Source: Verrucomicrobiota bacterium (GTDB lineage Bacteria > Verrucomicrobiota > Verrucomicrobiia > Palsa-1439). Taken from it: a stretch of DNA of 64,000 nt. The notes under the pieces are model-generated. The model saw nothing but the letters and a program-made list of their open reading frames with translations. It searched no databases and was not told the DNA's origin. Positions within the stretch are counted from its first letter, which is position 1, and the number at the start of each line of letters is the position of its first letter. A program made the translations under genes and the position numbers. The stretch covers positions 1-64,000 of the forward strand of contig PLZV01000025.1 in NCBI GenBank assembly GCA_003152315.1, in the 5' to 3' direction. Positions 1 through 8,059 of this stretch are shown here, piece after piece.

Positions 1-109
1 CAAGCGCGCTTTCAGAGATGACGGAGGGAGGAATGGCAGGTGCGCTCGCGGAGGCGGACAAGCGGAATCGCGGCGAACCTGTTGTCGACGAGGCGTCGTG
101 GGGGCGGAT

Positions 110-2590
110 CTACGGATGGTCGGGAACCACGGTCGTCCCACCGAGCGTGCGCGCGTGATCGACCATGTTGATGAACTCGCTACGGTAGCCGTTCGGGTCA
201 TAGCTCCGCGCGCCTTCGGCCAGTTGCAACACGAGATCACAGGACGCGCCTCCTTTGTAAGGCGAGTCGCGCAGGACCAATCCGAAGGCGGCGACCGACG
301 CGGCGAAACGGAAATCGCTGGAGGTTCCGCGCCAGGAGGTGCGCTGGTCCTTTACGGACGCAGTGAGCAGTTGGCTCGAACTGGCTTCGGGCTCCTTGTA
401 GCGCAACTTCACTGTCATCATCTCACCGTTGAAGGCCGTTTCGGGTATTGGCTGTGATTGGTATTTCAGCGGGTCAACACCCGGCGCAGCAGGCGCTTCG
501 GCGGGGATGATTTCATACAAGGCAGTCACGGCATGGCCCGCGCCAACCTCACCGGCGTCTTTGCGGTCGTTATTGAAATCCTGCGCGCGCAGTCGCCGCT
601 TTTCATAGCCGATGAGACGGTAGGACTGCACCAGCGCGGGATTGAATTCGATCTGTACCTTGGCGTCCTTGGCGACAGTGACCAGCGTGCCGCGCATCTG
701 TTCGGCGAGGACCTTGTGCGCTTCGTCGAGGCTGTCGATGTAGGCGTAGTTGCCGTTTCCCTTGTCGGCGAGTTTTTGCATGGTCGAATCCTTCAGGTTG
801 CCCATGCCGACGCCGAGAATGGTGAGAAACACGTTGCTTTTGGCCTGCTGCTGGATGAGGCGGATCAATTGACCCAGGTCGGTGATGCCGACGTTAAAAT
901 CGCCATCGGTGCACAGAATGACCCGATTCATGCCGCCCTCGATGAAGTTGCTGGTGGCTTCGCGGTAGGCGGTCTGAATGCCCGCGCCGCCGTTGGTCGA
1001 GCCACCGGCTTCGAGGCTCTCGATGACCTCGAGGATCGCTTCCTTGTCGTCGCCGCTCGTGGAAGGCAATGCGACGCGTGAATCGCCCGCGTACACGACG
1101 ATGGCGACGCGATCCCGCGGTGCGAGCTGCTCGACGAGCATTCGCAACGACTGCTTGATCAACGGTAGCTTGTTCGCATCAGCCATCGAGCCGGAGACAT
1201 CGATGAGGAATACGAGATTCATCGGTTGCGCTTTACGCGCCGGAATGTCCTTCGCCTTCAACGCAACGAGCGCGAGGCGATGCGCGGAATTCCACGGGCA
1301 CTCGGCCATCTCGACGTACAACGAGAACGGCTCGCGGCCGCGCGGCGCAGGGTAATTGTAGGGGAAGTAGTTGAGCATTTCCTCAATGCGCACGGCATCG
1401 CGCGGCGGTAGCTGACCCTGGTTCAGGAAGCGACGGATGTTCGCATATGACGCTGTATCCACATCCAGCGAGAAGGTGGAAAGCGGTTGCTGCAAGACCG
1501 TGACGAACGCGCTCTCAACAGAATGCGGGTACGACTCGGCATTGAAATAGGTGGGTGTGAGAGTTTCGACCGCGTTGCCGCGGTAGACGGTGATCGCGCC
1601 AGACGGGGCTTTGCCGGGCACCCATTGTTGTTGGGTGTCCTTCGATACGTCGTTAGGGCGATTTTGCCAGGTGTAACGGCGGTCGACGGAGAACACATTG
1701 CCACCGGTAGTGCCTGCGTGTGCTTCTTGGGGTATGCCAGAATCAAGGATGACTGGCTGAAGTTGCAGCGTTCCCGAGGGGACGGCTGGTTGCAACTGCT
1801 TGGCGTAAAGATCCCGCGCGCCGATCCCACTGGCGACACTTACACTTGATGGATTGTAGGCAAGTTTTCCCTCGTTTGCGCTGGGAGGTCTCAAGGCAAA
1901 CCGCAAGGCACCGGCGCGGTCGGCATCCTTGAGCAAATCGACGTTTTCGTGATCCGCTGAGACAGTCAATTGGCCGTTGCGCTCCGCGAGCACCAGCATG
2001 CCCTGTGAAAGGATTTGTGTAGTTTCTTGATGCGTTTTCGGGTCGGAGCGCGTCTCCAGGATATCGATGCGATCACCTGGTTTGAAAACTTGGCCGACAA
2101 CTGCACCTTGTTCCGTGCCGAGGGTGACAGTTTGTTTGCCGGGGGGAAGGGTGTAAGCCAGATTTGGGCTTTGATTGTTTTGCGCAGCGACGATTGGTGT
2201 GGTCGTCTGAATAACAGGTGTCTGGACAGTAAGAGTGTGCCGCGCCTCATTTCTTACTCTGAATTGAGGCAGTAATGCCGCAAGGACTGTGGCCGCAGCG
2301 CCGAGCGCGGCGGTCCAGCCGATGATTCGCCACCACGGGAATGCACGTGCTGGCGTTTCGGAAGAGGAGAAGCGCTCTTCGATGGCGGCGAGTTGCTCGG
2401 GATTCAGTTGCGGGCAGGACTCGGACTGCAATTCCTCGGTAACCTTGGACGTGGCGCGTCGGATCGTTTCGACTTCGCGTCGCGCGTCGTCATCGTCCTT
2501 AATCAGCGCGTCGATTTCGGCGCGTTCGGTGTCATCGAGTTCGCCCAGCGCATAGGCGGTCAGGCGTGGATCGTTGGGGTCAATCTTCAT
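110..2590 (-). CDS. vWA domain protein with anti-sigma-like N-terminus (YfbK-like)
   Basis: The N-terminal ~60 residues (DPRLTAYALGELDDTERAEI...) resemble the helical part of verrucomicrobial anti-sigma factors. One membrane segment (WWRIIGWTAALGAAATVLAALL) follows, then a linker. The C-terminal half is a von Willebrand A domain with the MIDAS motif DVSGSM, preceded by a YfbK-type vWF_A N-domain (TASYANIRRFLNQG) and followed by a DUF3520-like tail. I place the start at the ATG at 2590 because GGAG sits 8 nt upstream; the ORF-track start lies 9 codons earlier inside the sigma gene. The start overlaps the sigma-factor stop by 11 nt, so the two are translationally coupled. By inference it is a membrane partner that senses or restrains the ECF sigma factor. 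The vWA assignment is firm; the anti-sigma role is a guess. Confidence 0.85.
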   Translation of the reverse strand: MKIDPNDPRLTAYALGELDDTERAEIDALIKDDDDARREVETIRRATSKVTEELQSESCPQLNPEQLAAIEERFSSSETPARAFPWWRIIGWTAALGAAATVLAALLPQFRVRNEARHTLTVQTPVIQTTTPIVAAQNNQSPNLAYTLPPGKQTVTLGTEQGAVVGQVFKPGDRIDILETRSDPKTHQETTQILSQGMLVLAERNGQLTVSADHENVDLLKDADRAGALRFALRPPSANEGKLAYNPSSVSVASGIGARDLYAKQLQPAVPSGTLQLQPVILDSGIPQEAHAGTTGGNVFSVDRRYTWQNRPNDVSKDTQQQWVPGKAPSGAITVYRGNAVETLTPTYFNAESYPHSVESAFVTVLQQPLSTFSLDVDTASYANIRRFLNQGQLPPRDAVRIEEMLNYFPYNYPAPRGREPFSLYVEMAECPWNSAHRLALVALKAKDIPARKAQPMNLVFLIDVSGSMADANKLPLIKQSLRMLVEQLAPRDRVAIVVYAGDSRVALPSTSGDDKEAILEVIESLEAGGSTNGGAGIQTAYREATSNFIEGGMNRVILCTDGDFNVGITDLGQLIRLIQQQAKSNVFLTILGVGMGNLKDSTMQKLADKGNGNYAYIDSLDEAHKVLAEQMRGTLVTVAKDAKVQIEFNPALVQSYRLIGYEKRRLRAQDFNNDRKDAGEVGAGHAVTALYEIIPAEAPAAPGVDPLKYQSQPIPETAFNGEMMTVKLRYKEPEASSSQLLTASVKDQRTSWRGTSSDFRFAASVAAFGLVLRDSPYKGGASCDLVLQLAEGARSYDPNGYRSEFINMVDHARTLGGTTVVPDHP

Positions 2591-3116
2591 GCGACGCTCC
2601 TTCGAGGGCCCGGACACGCTGGCGCAACGTCTTGATGCCGGTGTGGATCAGGAAACCGACGTTACTTACCGACAGGGTCGTGATCCGGCTGATTTCGCGA
2701 TAGCTGAGGTCATTCTGGAATTTCAGGCGGATCACTTCCTGTTGGTTGGCGGGCAACTCGTCGATTGCCCGCAAGATGTCCGCCGTGGTCTCGTGACGTT
2801 CGGCGGCCAGGGCGGGGGACGGATCGACGCTTTCGCGTGACGACAGATCGAACTCCGTCAGCGAGCGGGTGCGGCTTTCCTTGCGGACAACGTCGAGTGC
2901 GCGGTTGCGGCAGACGGTGAACAGCCATTCGGTGAGATGGCTGTTGAGTTTCTCGGGATGTTCGCGGCAGAGACGCAGGAAGGTGTCCTGCACCACGTCG
3001 CGGGCGCGTTCCAGATCGCCCGTGATGCGCGTGGCATACCGCAGCAACGGCCCTTCATGTAGGGCCAGTACCGACCGCATCCACTCCGCCCGATTTGGTT
3101 CGTCGCCGTGTTGCAT
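2580..3116 (-). CDS. ECF-family RNA polymerase sigma factor
   Basis: The protein is about 178 aa. Region 2 is visible in RDVVQDTFLRLCRE and LTEWLFTVCRNRALDVVRK. Region 4 is visible in LPANQQEVIRLKFQNDLSYREIS followed by the helix-turn-helix ISRITTLSVSNVGFLIHTG. I chose the ATG at 3116 (MQHGDEP) because GGAG lies 6 nt upstream; the ORF track begins at a GTG 4 codons earlier. It is the first gene of a two-gene operon with the downstream vWA/anti-sigma-like gene and is divergent from rdgB. The target regulon cannot be read from this window. It is an ordinary-length ECF factor with no extra domains. Confidence 0.93.
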   Translation of the reverse strand: MQHGDEPNRAEWMRSVLALHEGPLLRYATRITGDLERARDVVQDTFLRLCREHPEKLNSHLTEWLFTVCRNRALDVVRKESRTRSLTEFDLSSRESVDPSPALAAERHETTADILRAIDELPANQQEVIRLKFQNDLSYREISRITTLSVSNVGFLIHTGIKTLRQRVRALEGASHED

Positions 3117-3218
3117 GTCGCTCCTCACCTAGAATAACGGGCAACCAGCGGTTTTATTAGAAGAAAAGATACCGCTGCGCTGAATGCACTCTATCCTTCA
3201 TATTTGGCGGAGGGGCAG

Positions 3219-3224
3219 TATAAT
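3219..3224 (+). promoter_or_regulatory. -10 element of rdgB, likely leaderless start
   Basis: A perfect TATAAT lies 8 nt before the rdgB ATG at 3233 in the 116-nt divergent gap with the sigma-factor operon. No good -35 is visible 17 nt upstream (CTTCAT). Transcription would begin at or next to the start codon, so the mRNA would be leaderless; no Shine-Dalgarno sequence is seen. Confidence 0.5.
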
Positions 3225-3232
3225 GCGCGGCC

Positions 3233-3880
3233 ATGCAATTACTTGTCGCCTCGCGCAACAAACACAAATTGAAAGAACTCGCTGGCTTGCTGCAGGACCT
3301 GCCGTTGGAGACCGTCCCGGCATCGGGCATTCGCGGGCTGCCGGAAATCGTGGAAGACGGCGCGACGATTCGCGATAACGCGATCAAGAAGGCGGTCGAA
3401 ACGGCGCGGGTGGCGAAGAAGCTGACGCTGGCCGACGACACGGGGCTGGAGGTGGACGCTTTGAAGGGCGAGCCGGGCGTGAGGTCCGCGCGGTTCGCCG
3501 GCGAGGACGCGACGTATCACGAGAACAACAAGAAATTGCTCGAGAGGCTCAAAGGCGTGGCGTATGACAAGCGGACGGCCCGATTTCGCTGCGTGGTGGC
3601 AATTGCCGACGAGAACGGCTTGTGCGAGTGCGTGGAAGGCATCTGTAACGGGACGATCCTCGAAGCCGAGCGCGGTGGCGGCGGGTTCGGGTACGATCCG
3701 CTCTTCATCGCCGATGGCCAGACGAAGACCTTCGCGGAGCTTTCGCCGGAAGTGAAGAACCGCATCAGCCATCGCGCGAAGGCGATGCAAAAAGCATGGG
3801 CGGTGTTGTCCCGGTATCTACGCGAGCGCAGCGCGGGCGCCGATGATTCCCCGCCGCCGCCGCAGCGCGAGCGGGTATGA
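3233..3880 (+). CDS. rdgB: XTP/dITP diphosphatase (non-canonical purine NTP pyrophosphatase)
   Basis: RdgB/HAM1 family enzyme that hydrolyses dITP, XTP and related deaminated purine triphosphates to monophosphates in the cytoplasm, keeping them out of DNA. Family motifs are present: ASRNKHKLKEL at the N-terminus, LADDTGLEVDAL around residue 65, GVRSARFAG, the glycine-rich GGGGFGYDPLF near residue 145, and the substrate-binding tail ISHRAKAM. It is 215 aa, slightly longer than usual because of a proline-rich C-terminal tail. Its TGA overlaps the ATG of the next gene (ATGA), so it heads the long polysaccharide/glycosylation run. Confidence 0.96.
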   Translation: MQLLVASRNKHKLKELAGLLQDLPLETVPASGIRGLPEIVEDGATIRDNAIKKAVETARVAKKLTLADDTGLEVDALKGEPGVRSARFAGEDATYHENNKKLLERLKGVAYDKRTARFRCVVAIADENGLCECVEGICNGTILEAERGGGGFGYDPLFIADGQTKTFAELSPEVKNRISHRAKAMQKAWAVLSRYLRERSAGADDSPPPPQRERV

Positions 3881-4593
3881 AGGCCTTCATCCTGGCCGCA
3901 GGACTTGGCACGCGATTGCGTTCGCTCGGCCTGGACCTCCCCAAGGTGATGGTGCCGGTTGGCGACAAGCCGTTGCTGGAACATCATCTGGAACTTTTCA
4001 AGCGGCAGGGTATCCGCGACCTGATCGTCAACCTGCACTACCTCCCCGAGAAGATCACCGGTTACTTCGGGGATGGAAGCCGGTGCGGAGTGAAAATCAC
4101 CTACTCGCGCGAGCCGGAACTGCTGGGCACGGCGGGCGCGGTGAAGAAGATGGAACGTGAACTGCTTGACGGGACGTTCCTTGTGTTCTACGGCGACAAC
4201 CTGGTGCGGGTCGAATTCGCTCCGTTGGTCGAGTTTCATCGGGCCCGCCAGGCGCTGGCAACGGTGGCGCTGTTCGCGTCGCCTGAGCCGTGGACAGGCG
4301 GGGTGGTGGAGACGGATTCGAACGGCCGGGTGCTGCGCTTTGTCGAAAAGCCCGACCCGAAACAGGTTTCGACAAATCTCATCAGCGCTGGTATTTTTGT
4401 CATCGAACCGTCTGTGCTGGAAATGATTCCGGCGGGACAATTTTACGATTTTGGAAAGGACGTGTTTCCGAGGTTGCTGGCCGAAGGCCGGCCGGTGTAC
4501 GCGATGAAGCCCGAGGCGTACATCCAGGACGTGGGCACGCCCGAGCGGTTGGCGAAGGCGCAGCACGATTTCGAACAGGGAATGTTGAATTGA
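3877..4593 (+). CDS. Sugar-1-phosphate nucleotidyltransferase (HddC/heptose-1-P guanylyltransferase-like)
   Basis: This is a 238-aa NTP_transferase fold enzyme. The N-terminal signature KAFILAAGLGTRL binds the nucleotide, KVMVPVGDKP follows, and the acidic FVFYGDN-like loop (LVFYGDNLV) binds metal. EKPDPKQ and DVGTPERL are conserved near the C-terminus. There is no acyltransferase tail, as in HddC and short mannose-1-P guanylyltransferases. The next two genes are a GHMP kinase and a GmhA-like isomerase, so D-glycero-D-manno-heptose-1-phosphate guanylyltransferase is the best contextual reading; another hexose-1-P substrate is possible. It overlaps rdgB by 4 nt and the kinase by 4 nt. Confidence 0.85.
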   Translation: MKAFILAAGLGTRLRSLGLDLPKVMVPVGDKPLLEHHLELFKRQGIRDLIVNLHYLPEKITGYFGDGSRCGVKITYSREPELLGTAGAVKKMERELLDGTFLVFYGDNLVRVEFAPLVEFHRARQALATVALFASPEPWTGGVVETDSNGRVLRFVEKPDPKQVSTNLISAGIFVIEPSVLEMIPAGQFYDFGKDVFPRLLAEGRPVYAMKPEAYIQDVGTPERLAKAQHDFEQGMLN

Positions 4594-5570
4594 TCATCAC
4601 GCAGACACCGTTGCGGATTTCGCTCGCCGGCGGCGGGACGGATTTTCCCGACTTCTTTGAACAGCACGGGGGTTGCGTGGTCAGCACGGCCATCGACAAG
4701 TACGTGTACTGCATCGCCAAGGAGCGGTTCGACGACAAGATTTACGTCAACTGGACGAAGAAGGAAATCGTCGAGTCCGTCGACCAGATCGAGCACGAGC
4801 TGGTGCGCGAGGCGATGCGCAAGGTCGGGGTGCAGAAGGGGATTGAGATTTCCTTTCTCTCCGACATCCCTGCAGAAGGATCGGGGCTGGGGTCGTCGAG
4901 CAGCGTCACGGTGGGAGTGCTCAACGCGTTGTACCATCACGTTGGCGCCACGCCCACGATCGAGCAACTGGCGCGCGAGGCTTGCGAGATCGAGATTGGC
5001 ATCCTGGGCAAGCCCATCGGCGTGCAGGACCAGTACATCGCGGCGTACGGCGGATTGCGCTGCTTCGATTTTGGTCCGGGCCGGGCGGTGAAGGTCACGT
5101 CGATAAAGACAACCCGCACGGTCCTCGAAGACCTCGACAACATGTTGATGCTGTTCTATACGGGCAAGACGCGGCAGGCCTCGAGCATCCTCTCGCAGCA
5201 AAAATCCAACATCGGCGGGAAGGTCGAGGTGCTGCAGCAAATGGCGAAACAGGCGCAGCAGGTGCGGCAGTTAATCGAGGCGGCTGACATCGATGGGTTG
5301 GGCGCCATTCTGCATCAGGGCTGGGAAGCCAAGCGAAAACTCGCACAAGGCGTCAGCAGTTCGGAGCTGGACGAGATTTATGAGCGCGCCGTGAAGGCCG
5401 GGGCGCTCGGGGGCAAGATTTCCGGGGCGGGGGGCGGCGGATTTTTTCTGTTATGCGTGCCCAGTGACAAACGGCAGGCGGTGCGGCACGCCCTGGCCAA
5501 CCTGCGCGAGATGCCCTTTCGGCTGGAACGCGGCGGCAGTCGCATTGTCGTGAATATGCAAAGGTATTGA
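4590..5570 (+). CDS. GHMP-family sugar kinase (HddA/heptose-7-phosphate kinase-like)
   Basis: GHMP kinase of about 326 aa. It has the N-terminal TPLRISLAGGGTDFPDF motif, the ATP loop GSGLGSSSSVTVG, and the C-terminal GGKISGAGGGGFFLL motif. These resemble the D-glycero-alpha-D-manno-heptose 7-phosphate kinase/fucokinase branch. The ORF-track start at 4290 runs through the previous gene in another frame and has no RBS. I place the start at TTG 4590, whose TTGA overlaps the upstream stop and which begins exactly at the conserved IITQTPLRIS. It would phosphorylate the anomeric carbon of the heptose before nucleotidyl transfer. Confidence 0.87.
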   Translation: MIITQTPLRISLAGGGTDFPDFFEQHGGCVVSTAIDKYVYCIAKERFDDKIYVNWTKKEIVESVDQIEHELVREAMRKVGVQKGIEISFLSDIPAEGSGLGSSSSVTVGVLNALYHHVGATPTIEQLAREACEIEIGILGKPIGVQDQYIAAYGGLRCFDFGPGRAVKVTSIKTTRTVLEDLDNMLMLFYTGKTRQASSILSQQKSNIGGKVEVLQQMAKQAQQVRQLIEAADIDGLGAILHQGWEAKRKLAQGVSSSELDEIYERAVKAGALGGKISGAGGGGFFLLCVPSDKRQAVRHALANLREMPFRLERGGSRIVVNMQRY

Positions 5571-6170
5571 ATGATGAAAAAGGCAGGCGATTTTGCGAAA
5601 GACTACATCAAGGGGCTGAAGGACGTGCTGGATCGCATCCCGTTGGGGCCGGTTGACGAAATCATCCAGGCCATCGAACTGGCGCAGAACAACCGGCAGC
5701 AGGTATTTGTGATCGGCAACGGCGGCAGCGCGGCGACCGCGTCGCATATGATGAACGACCTGAGCAAGGGCACGCTGGGGCACAAAGGGGATGCGCCGTG
5801 GCCGCGGTTACGCGTCATCGCGCTGACCGATAACGTCTCCTTGATGACGGCGTGGGCGAACGACACGGACTATAACCAGATCTTCAGCGAACCGCTGAAG
5901 AACCTGGCGCAACGCGGCGACCTGCTCATCGCGATCTCCGCCTCCGGCAACTCGCCCAATATCCTCGCCGCTGTTGAGGCGGCGAAACAGATCGGCGTGA
6001 AAGTGATCGGCCTGGCTGGATTCGGCGGCGGCAAGCTGGCGAAACTGGCGGACATATCCTTCGTCGTTCCCTCGGATGGATATGGTCCCGTGGAAGACGT
6101 CCACATGATCCTCGATCACATCATCACGGGTTACCTGTACGAGAAACTGAAGGAAACACATTCCCGGTAA
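5571..6170 (+). CDS. gmhA: SIS-domain phosphosugar isomerase (GmhA-like)
   Basis: This 199-aa protein is essentially one SIS domain. The motifs are VFVIGNGGSAATASHMMNDL, LIAISASGNSPNIL and the acidic DVHMILDHIITGYL near the end. This is the GmhA/DiaA family; next to HddA- and HddC-like genes it most likely isomerises sedoheptulose 7-phosphate to D-glycero-D-manno-heptose 7-phosphate. The ATG directly follows the kinase stop, with AAAGG upstream. No GmhB-type phosphatase gene is seen in the cluster, so that step must be encoded elsewhere if the pathway is complete. DiaA-type functions are not excluded. Confidence 0.85.
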   Translation: MMKKAGDFAKDYIKGLKDVLDRIPLGPVDEIIQAIELAQNNRQQVFVIGNGGSAATASHMMNDLSKGTLGHKGDAPWPRLRVIALTDNVSLMTAWANDTDYNQIFSEPLKNLAQRGDLLIAISASGNSPNILAAVEAAKQIGVKVIGLAGFGGGKLAKLADISFVVPSDGYGPVEDVHMILDHIITGYLYEKLKETHSR

Positions 6171-6174
6171 GCGC

Positions 6175-7299
6175 ATGAGTAAAGGTCTGGCGCTGATTAC
6201 AGGCGGGGCGGGCTTTATCGGATCGCACACGGCGGTCGAATTGCTGCGCGTCGGCTACACGGTTCGGGTACTCGATAACCTCTCGCCGCCGGTGCACATC
6301 GGCGACGGTTCGTGGCCCGATTGGTTGTCGGCGGACGTCGAGCGCGTGGCAGGCGACGTGCGCAATCGCGAAGACTGGGCCAAGGCGCTACGGGGGGTTG
6401 ACGTCGTCATCCACCTCGCTGCCTACCAGGATTTGCTGCGGAACTTTTCCCAATTCTTCCACGTCAACTCGGTCGGCACGGCATTATTGTACGAATTGAT
6501 TGTCGCGGAAAAGTTGCCGGTGCGGAAGGTTGTTGTCGCCAGCAGCCAATTTGTCTACGGCGAGGGGCGCTACCAGTGCGCGAAAGATGGCGAGGTGTTC
6601 CCTGACGGACGCGACCCGCAGCGACTGGCCAAGGGCTTGTGGGAACCGGTTTGCCCCAAGTGCCGCGGGCCCATCAAATCGTTGCCGCTACTGGAGACAC
6701 ATGCGGGGCCGGAGAACCAGTACTCGATCTCGAAGTACTCGCAAGAATTGATGGCGGTCGCGCTGGGGCGCAATTACGGCATTCCCAGCGTCGCGCTGCG
6801 CTACTCGATCGTGCAGGGGCCGCACCAATCGTTCCGCAACGCTTACTCGGGTGTGCTGCGTATTTTCACGTTGCAGATGATGAAGGGACGACGCCCCTCG
6901 GTGTTTGAAGACGGCCAGCAGTTGCGAGATTACGTCAATGTCGGCGATGTCGCCCGCGCCAACCGGCTCGCCCTGGAAAGCGATGCCGCAAACTATGAGG
7001 TGTTTAACGTGGGTGGTGGTCGCGGCTACACCGTCGTTGAGTTTGCGCGCATCGTCGGGGAAACGCTCGGGGTGAATCTCGAGCCGAACATCAGCGGCGA
7101 GTACCGGGTTGGCGATACGCGTCACAGCGTCTCGGATATTTCCAAACTCCAGCGACTCGGCTGGCAGCCGACCAAAACCCCGCGAGACAGCGTCCGCGAT
7201 TACGTCGAGTGGATCCGCCGGCAAAAGCTGGACAAGGATTATGCGGGGGAAGCACTGACGAAGCTGCGCGAAATGGGCGTGTTGCGAAAAGCGACCTGA
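6175..7299 (+). CDS. NAD-dependent sugar epimerase/dehydratase (extended SDR) with CxxC insertion
   Basis: Extended short-chain dehydrogenase acting on a nucleotide sugar. The Rossmann motif is ITGGAGFIGSHTA at residues 8-20, VIHLAAYQD follows, and the catalytic YSISK is near residue 185. Between the SSQFVYG segment and the YxxxK there is an insertion with CPKC that could bind metal. Similar cysteine-bearing insertions occur, as I recall, in some dTDP-rhamnose 4-epimerase-like proteins. It lies 4 nt after gmhA and just before the glycosyltransferases, so it probably makes or modifies a sugar donor for them. The exact substrate is unknown. Confidence 0.85.
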   Translation: MSKGLALITGGAGFIGSHTAVELLRVGYTVRVLDNLSPPVHIGDGSWPDWLSADVERVAGDVRNREDWAKALRGVDVVIHLAAYQDLLRNFSQFFHVNSVGTALLYELIVAEKLPVRKVVVASSQFVYGEGRYQCAKDGEVFPDGRDPQRLAKGLWEPVCPKCRGPIKSLPLLETHAGPENQYSISKYSQELMAVALGRNYGIPSVALRYSIVQGPHQSFRNAYSGVLRIFTLQMMKGRRPSVFEDGQQLRDYVNVGDVARANRLALESDAANYEVFNVGGGRGYTVVEFARIVGETLGVNLEPNISGEYRVGDTRHSVSDISKLQRLGWQPTKTPRDSVRDYVEWIRRQKLDKDYAGEALTKLREMGVLRKAT

Positions 7300-7303
7300 A
7301 CCG

Positions 7304-8059
7304 GTGATGGAAGCGCGCCCGTACCTGTCGGTCGTCATTCCCGCGTACAACGAGCGGGAGCGACTCAAGCGTTTTGTGCCCGGGATCGTCAAGTTTCTGC
7401 AATCGAAGGGGCAGTCCTTCGAAATTATCGTTGTCAACGACGGTAGTCGGGATGACACGGCGATGGTGGCGGGCGAATTGTCGAAGGAATTTCCCATGCT
7501 GCGGCTGATCGACCTCAACCCGAATCGCGGCAAAGGCGGGGCCGTGAAAGCGGGCATGCTCGACGCTCGCGGCCAGTTTGTGTTCTTCACCGATGCGGAC
7601 CAGAGCACGCCGATTACCGAGGTCGAGAAACTGCTTCCGAAATTGGAGCGCGATGGATTTGACATAGCGATTGGTTCACGGGCCGTGCCCGGCGCGCTGG
7701 TGGAACAGCCCCAAGCCTGGTATCGCGCGCTGGCCGGGAAACTTTTTGGCGTCGGGACGAAGATCTTCTGCATCCGCGGTTTTTACGACACCCAATGTGG
7801 TTTCAAAGCGATGAAGGGTGAAGTGGCGCAAAAAATTTTCCCGCAGGTAACGTCGAATTCGGCGATCTTCGATATTGAGATGCTAGTGGTGGCCACGCGA
7901 GAAGGGTATCGGATCGCCGAAGTCGCGGTGCCATGGGTGCATGATCCCGACACGCGCATCCCTTACAATATGCGTCGCGCGGTGAGTATTTGGCTCGAGC
8001 TGTTTCGCATCAACAGGGTGCAAAAAGTTTTTCGGGCGCTGAAGGCGAGAACGCATTGA
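7304..8059 (+). CDS. GT2 glycosyltransferase, dolichyl-phosphate beta-glucosyltransferase-like
   Basis: About 250 aa, GT-A fold. Motifs are SVVIPAYNERERL at the N-terminus, EIIVVNDGSRDDT, the DxD-like FFTDADQSTP, and GFYDTQCGFKAM, characteristic of the dolichyl/polyprenyl-phosphate glucose synthase branch (ALG5-like). It probably loads a sugar onto a polyprenyl phosphate on the inner face of the membrane, providing the donor for the GT39-type transferases immediately downstream. Translation begins at GTG 7304 or the adjacent ATG 7307. Its stop overlaps the next start (TTGA). Confidence 0.88.
   Translation: MMEARPYLSVVIPAYNERERLKRFVPGIVKFLQSKGQSFEIIVVNDGSRDDTAMVAGELSKEFPMLRLIDLNPNRGKGGAVKAGMLDARGQFVFFTDADQSTPITEVEKLLPKLERDGFDIAIGSRAVPGALVEQPQAWYRALAGKLFGVGTKIFCIRGFYDTQCGFKAMKGEVAQKIFPQVTSNSAIFDIEMLVVATREGYRIAEVAVPWVHDPDTRIPYNMRRAVSIWLELFRINRVQKVFRALKARTH

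Noticed and set aside
1-109. Possible gene end at the left edge
   Set aside because: No frame with recognisable motif; too short to judge.
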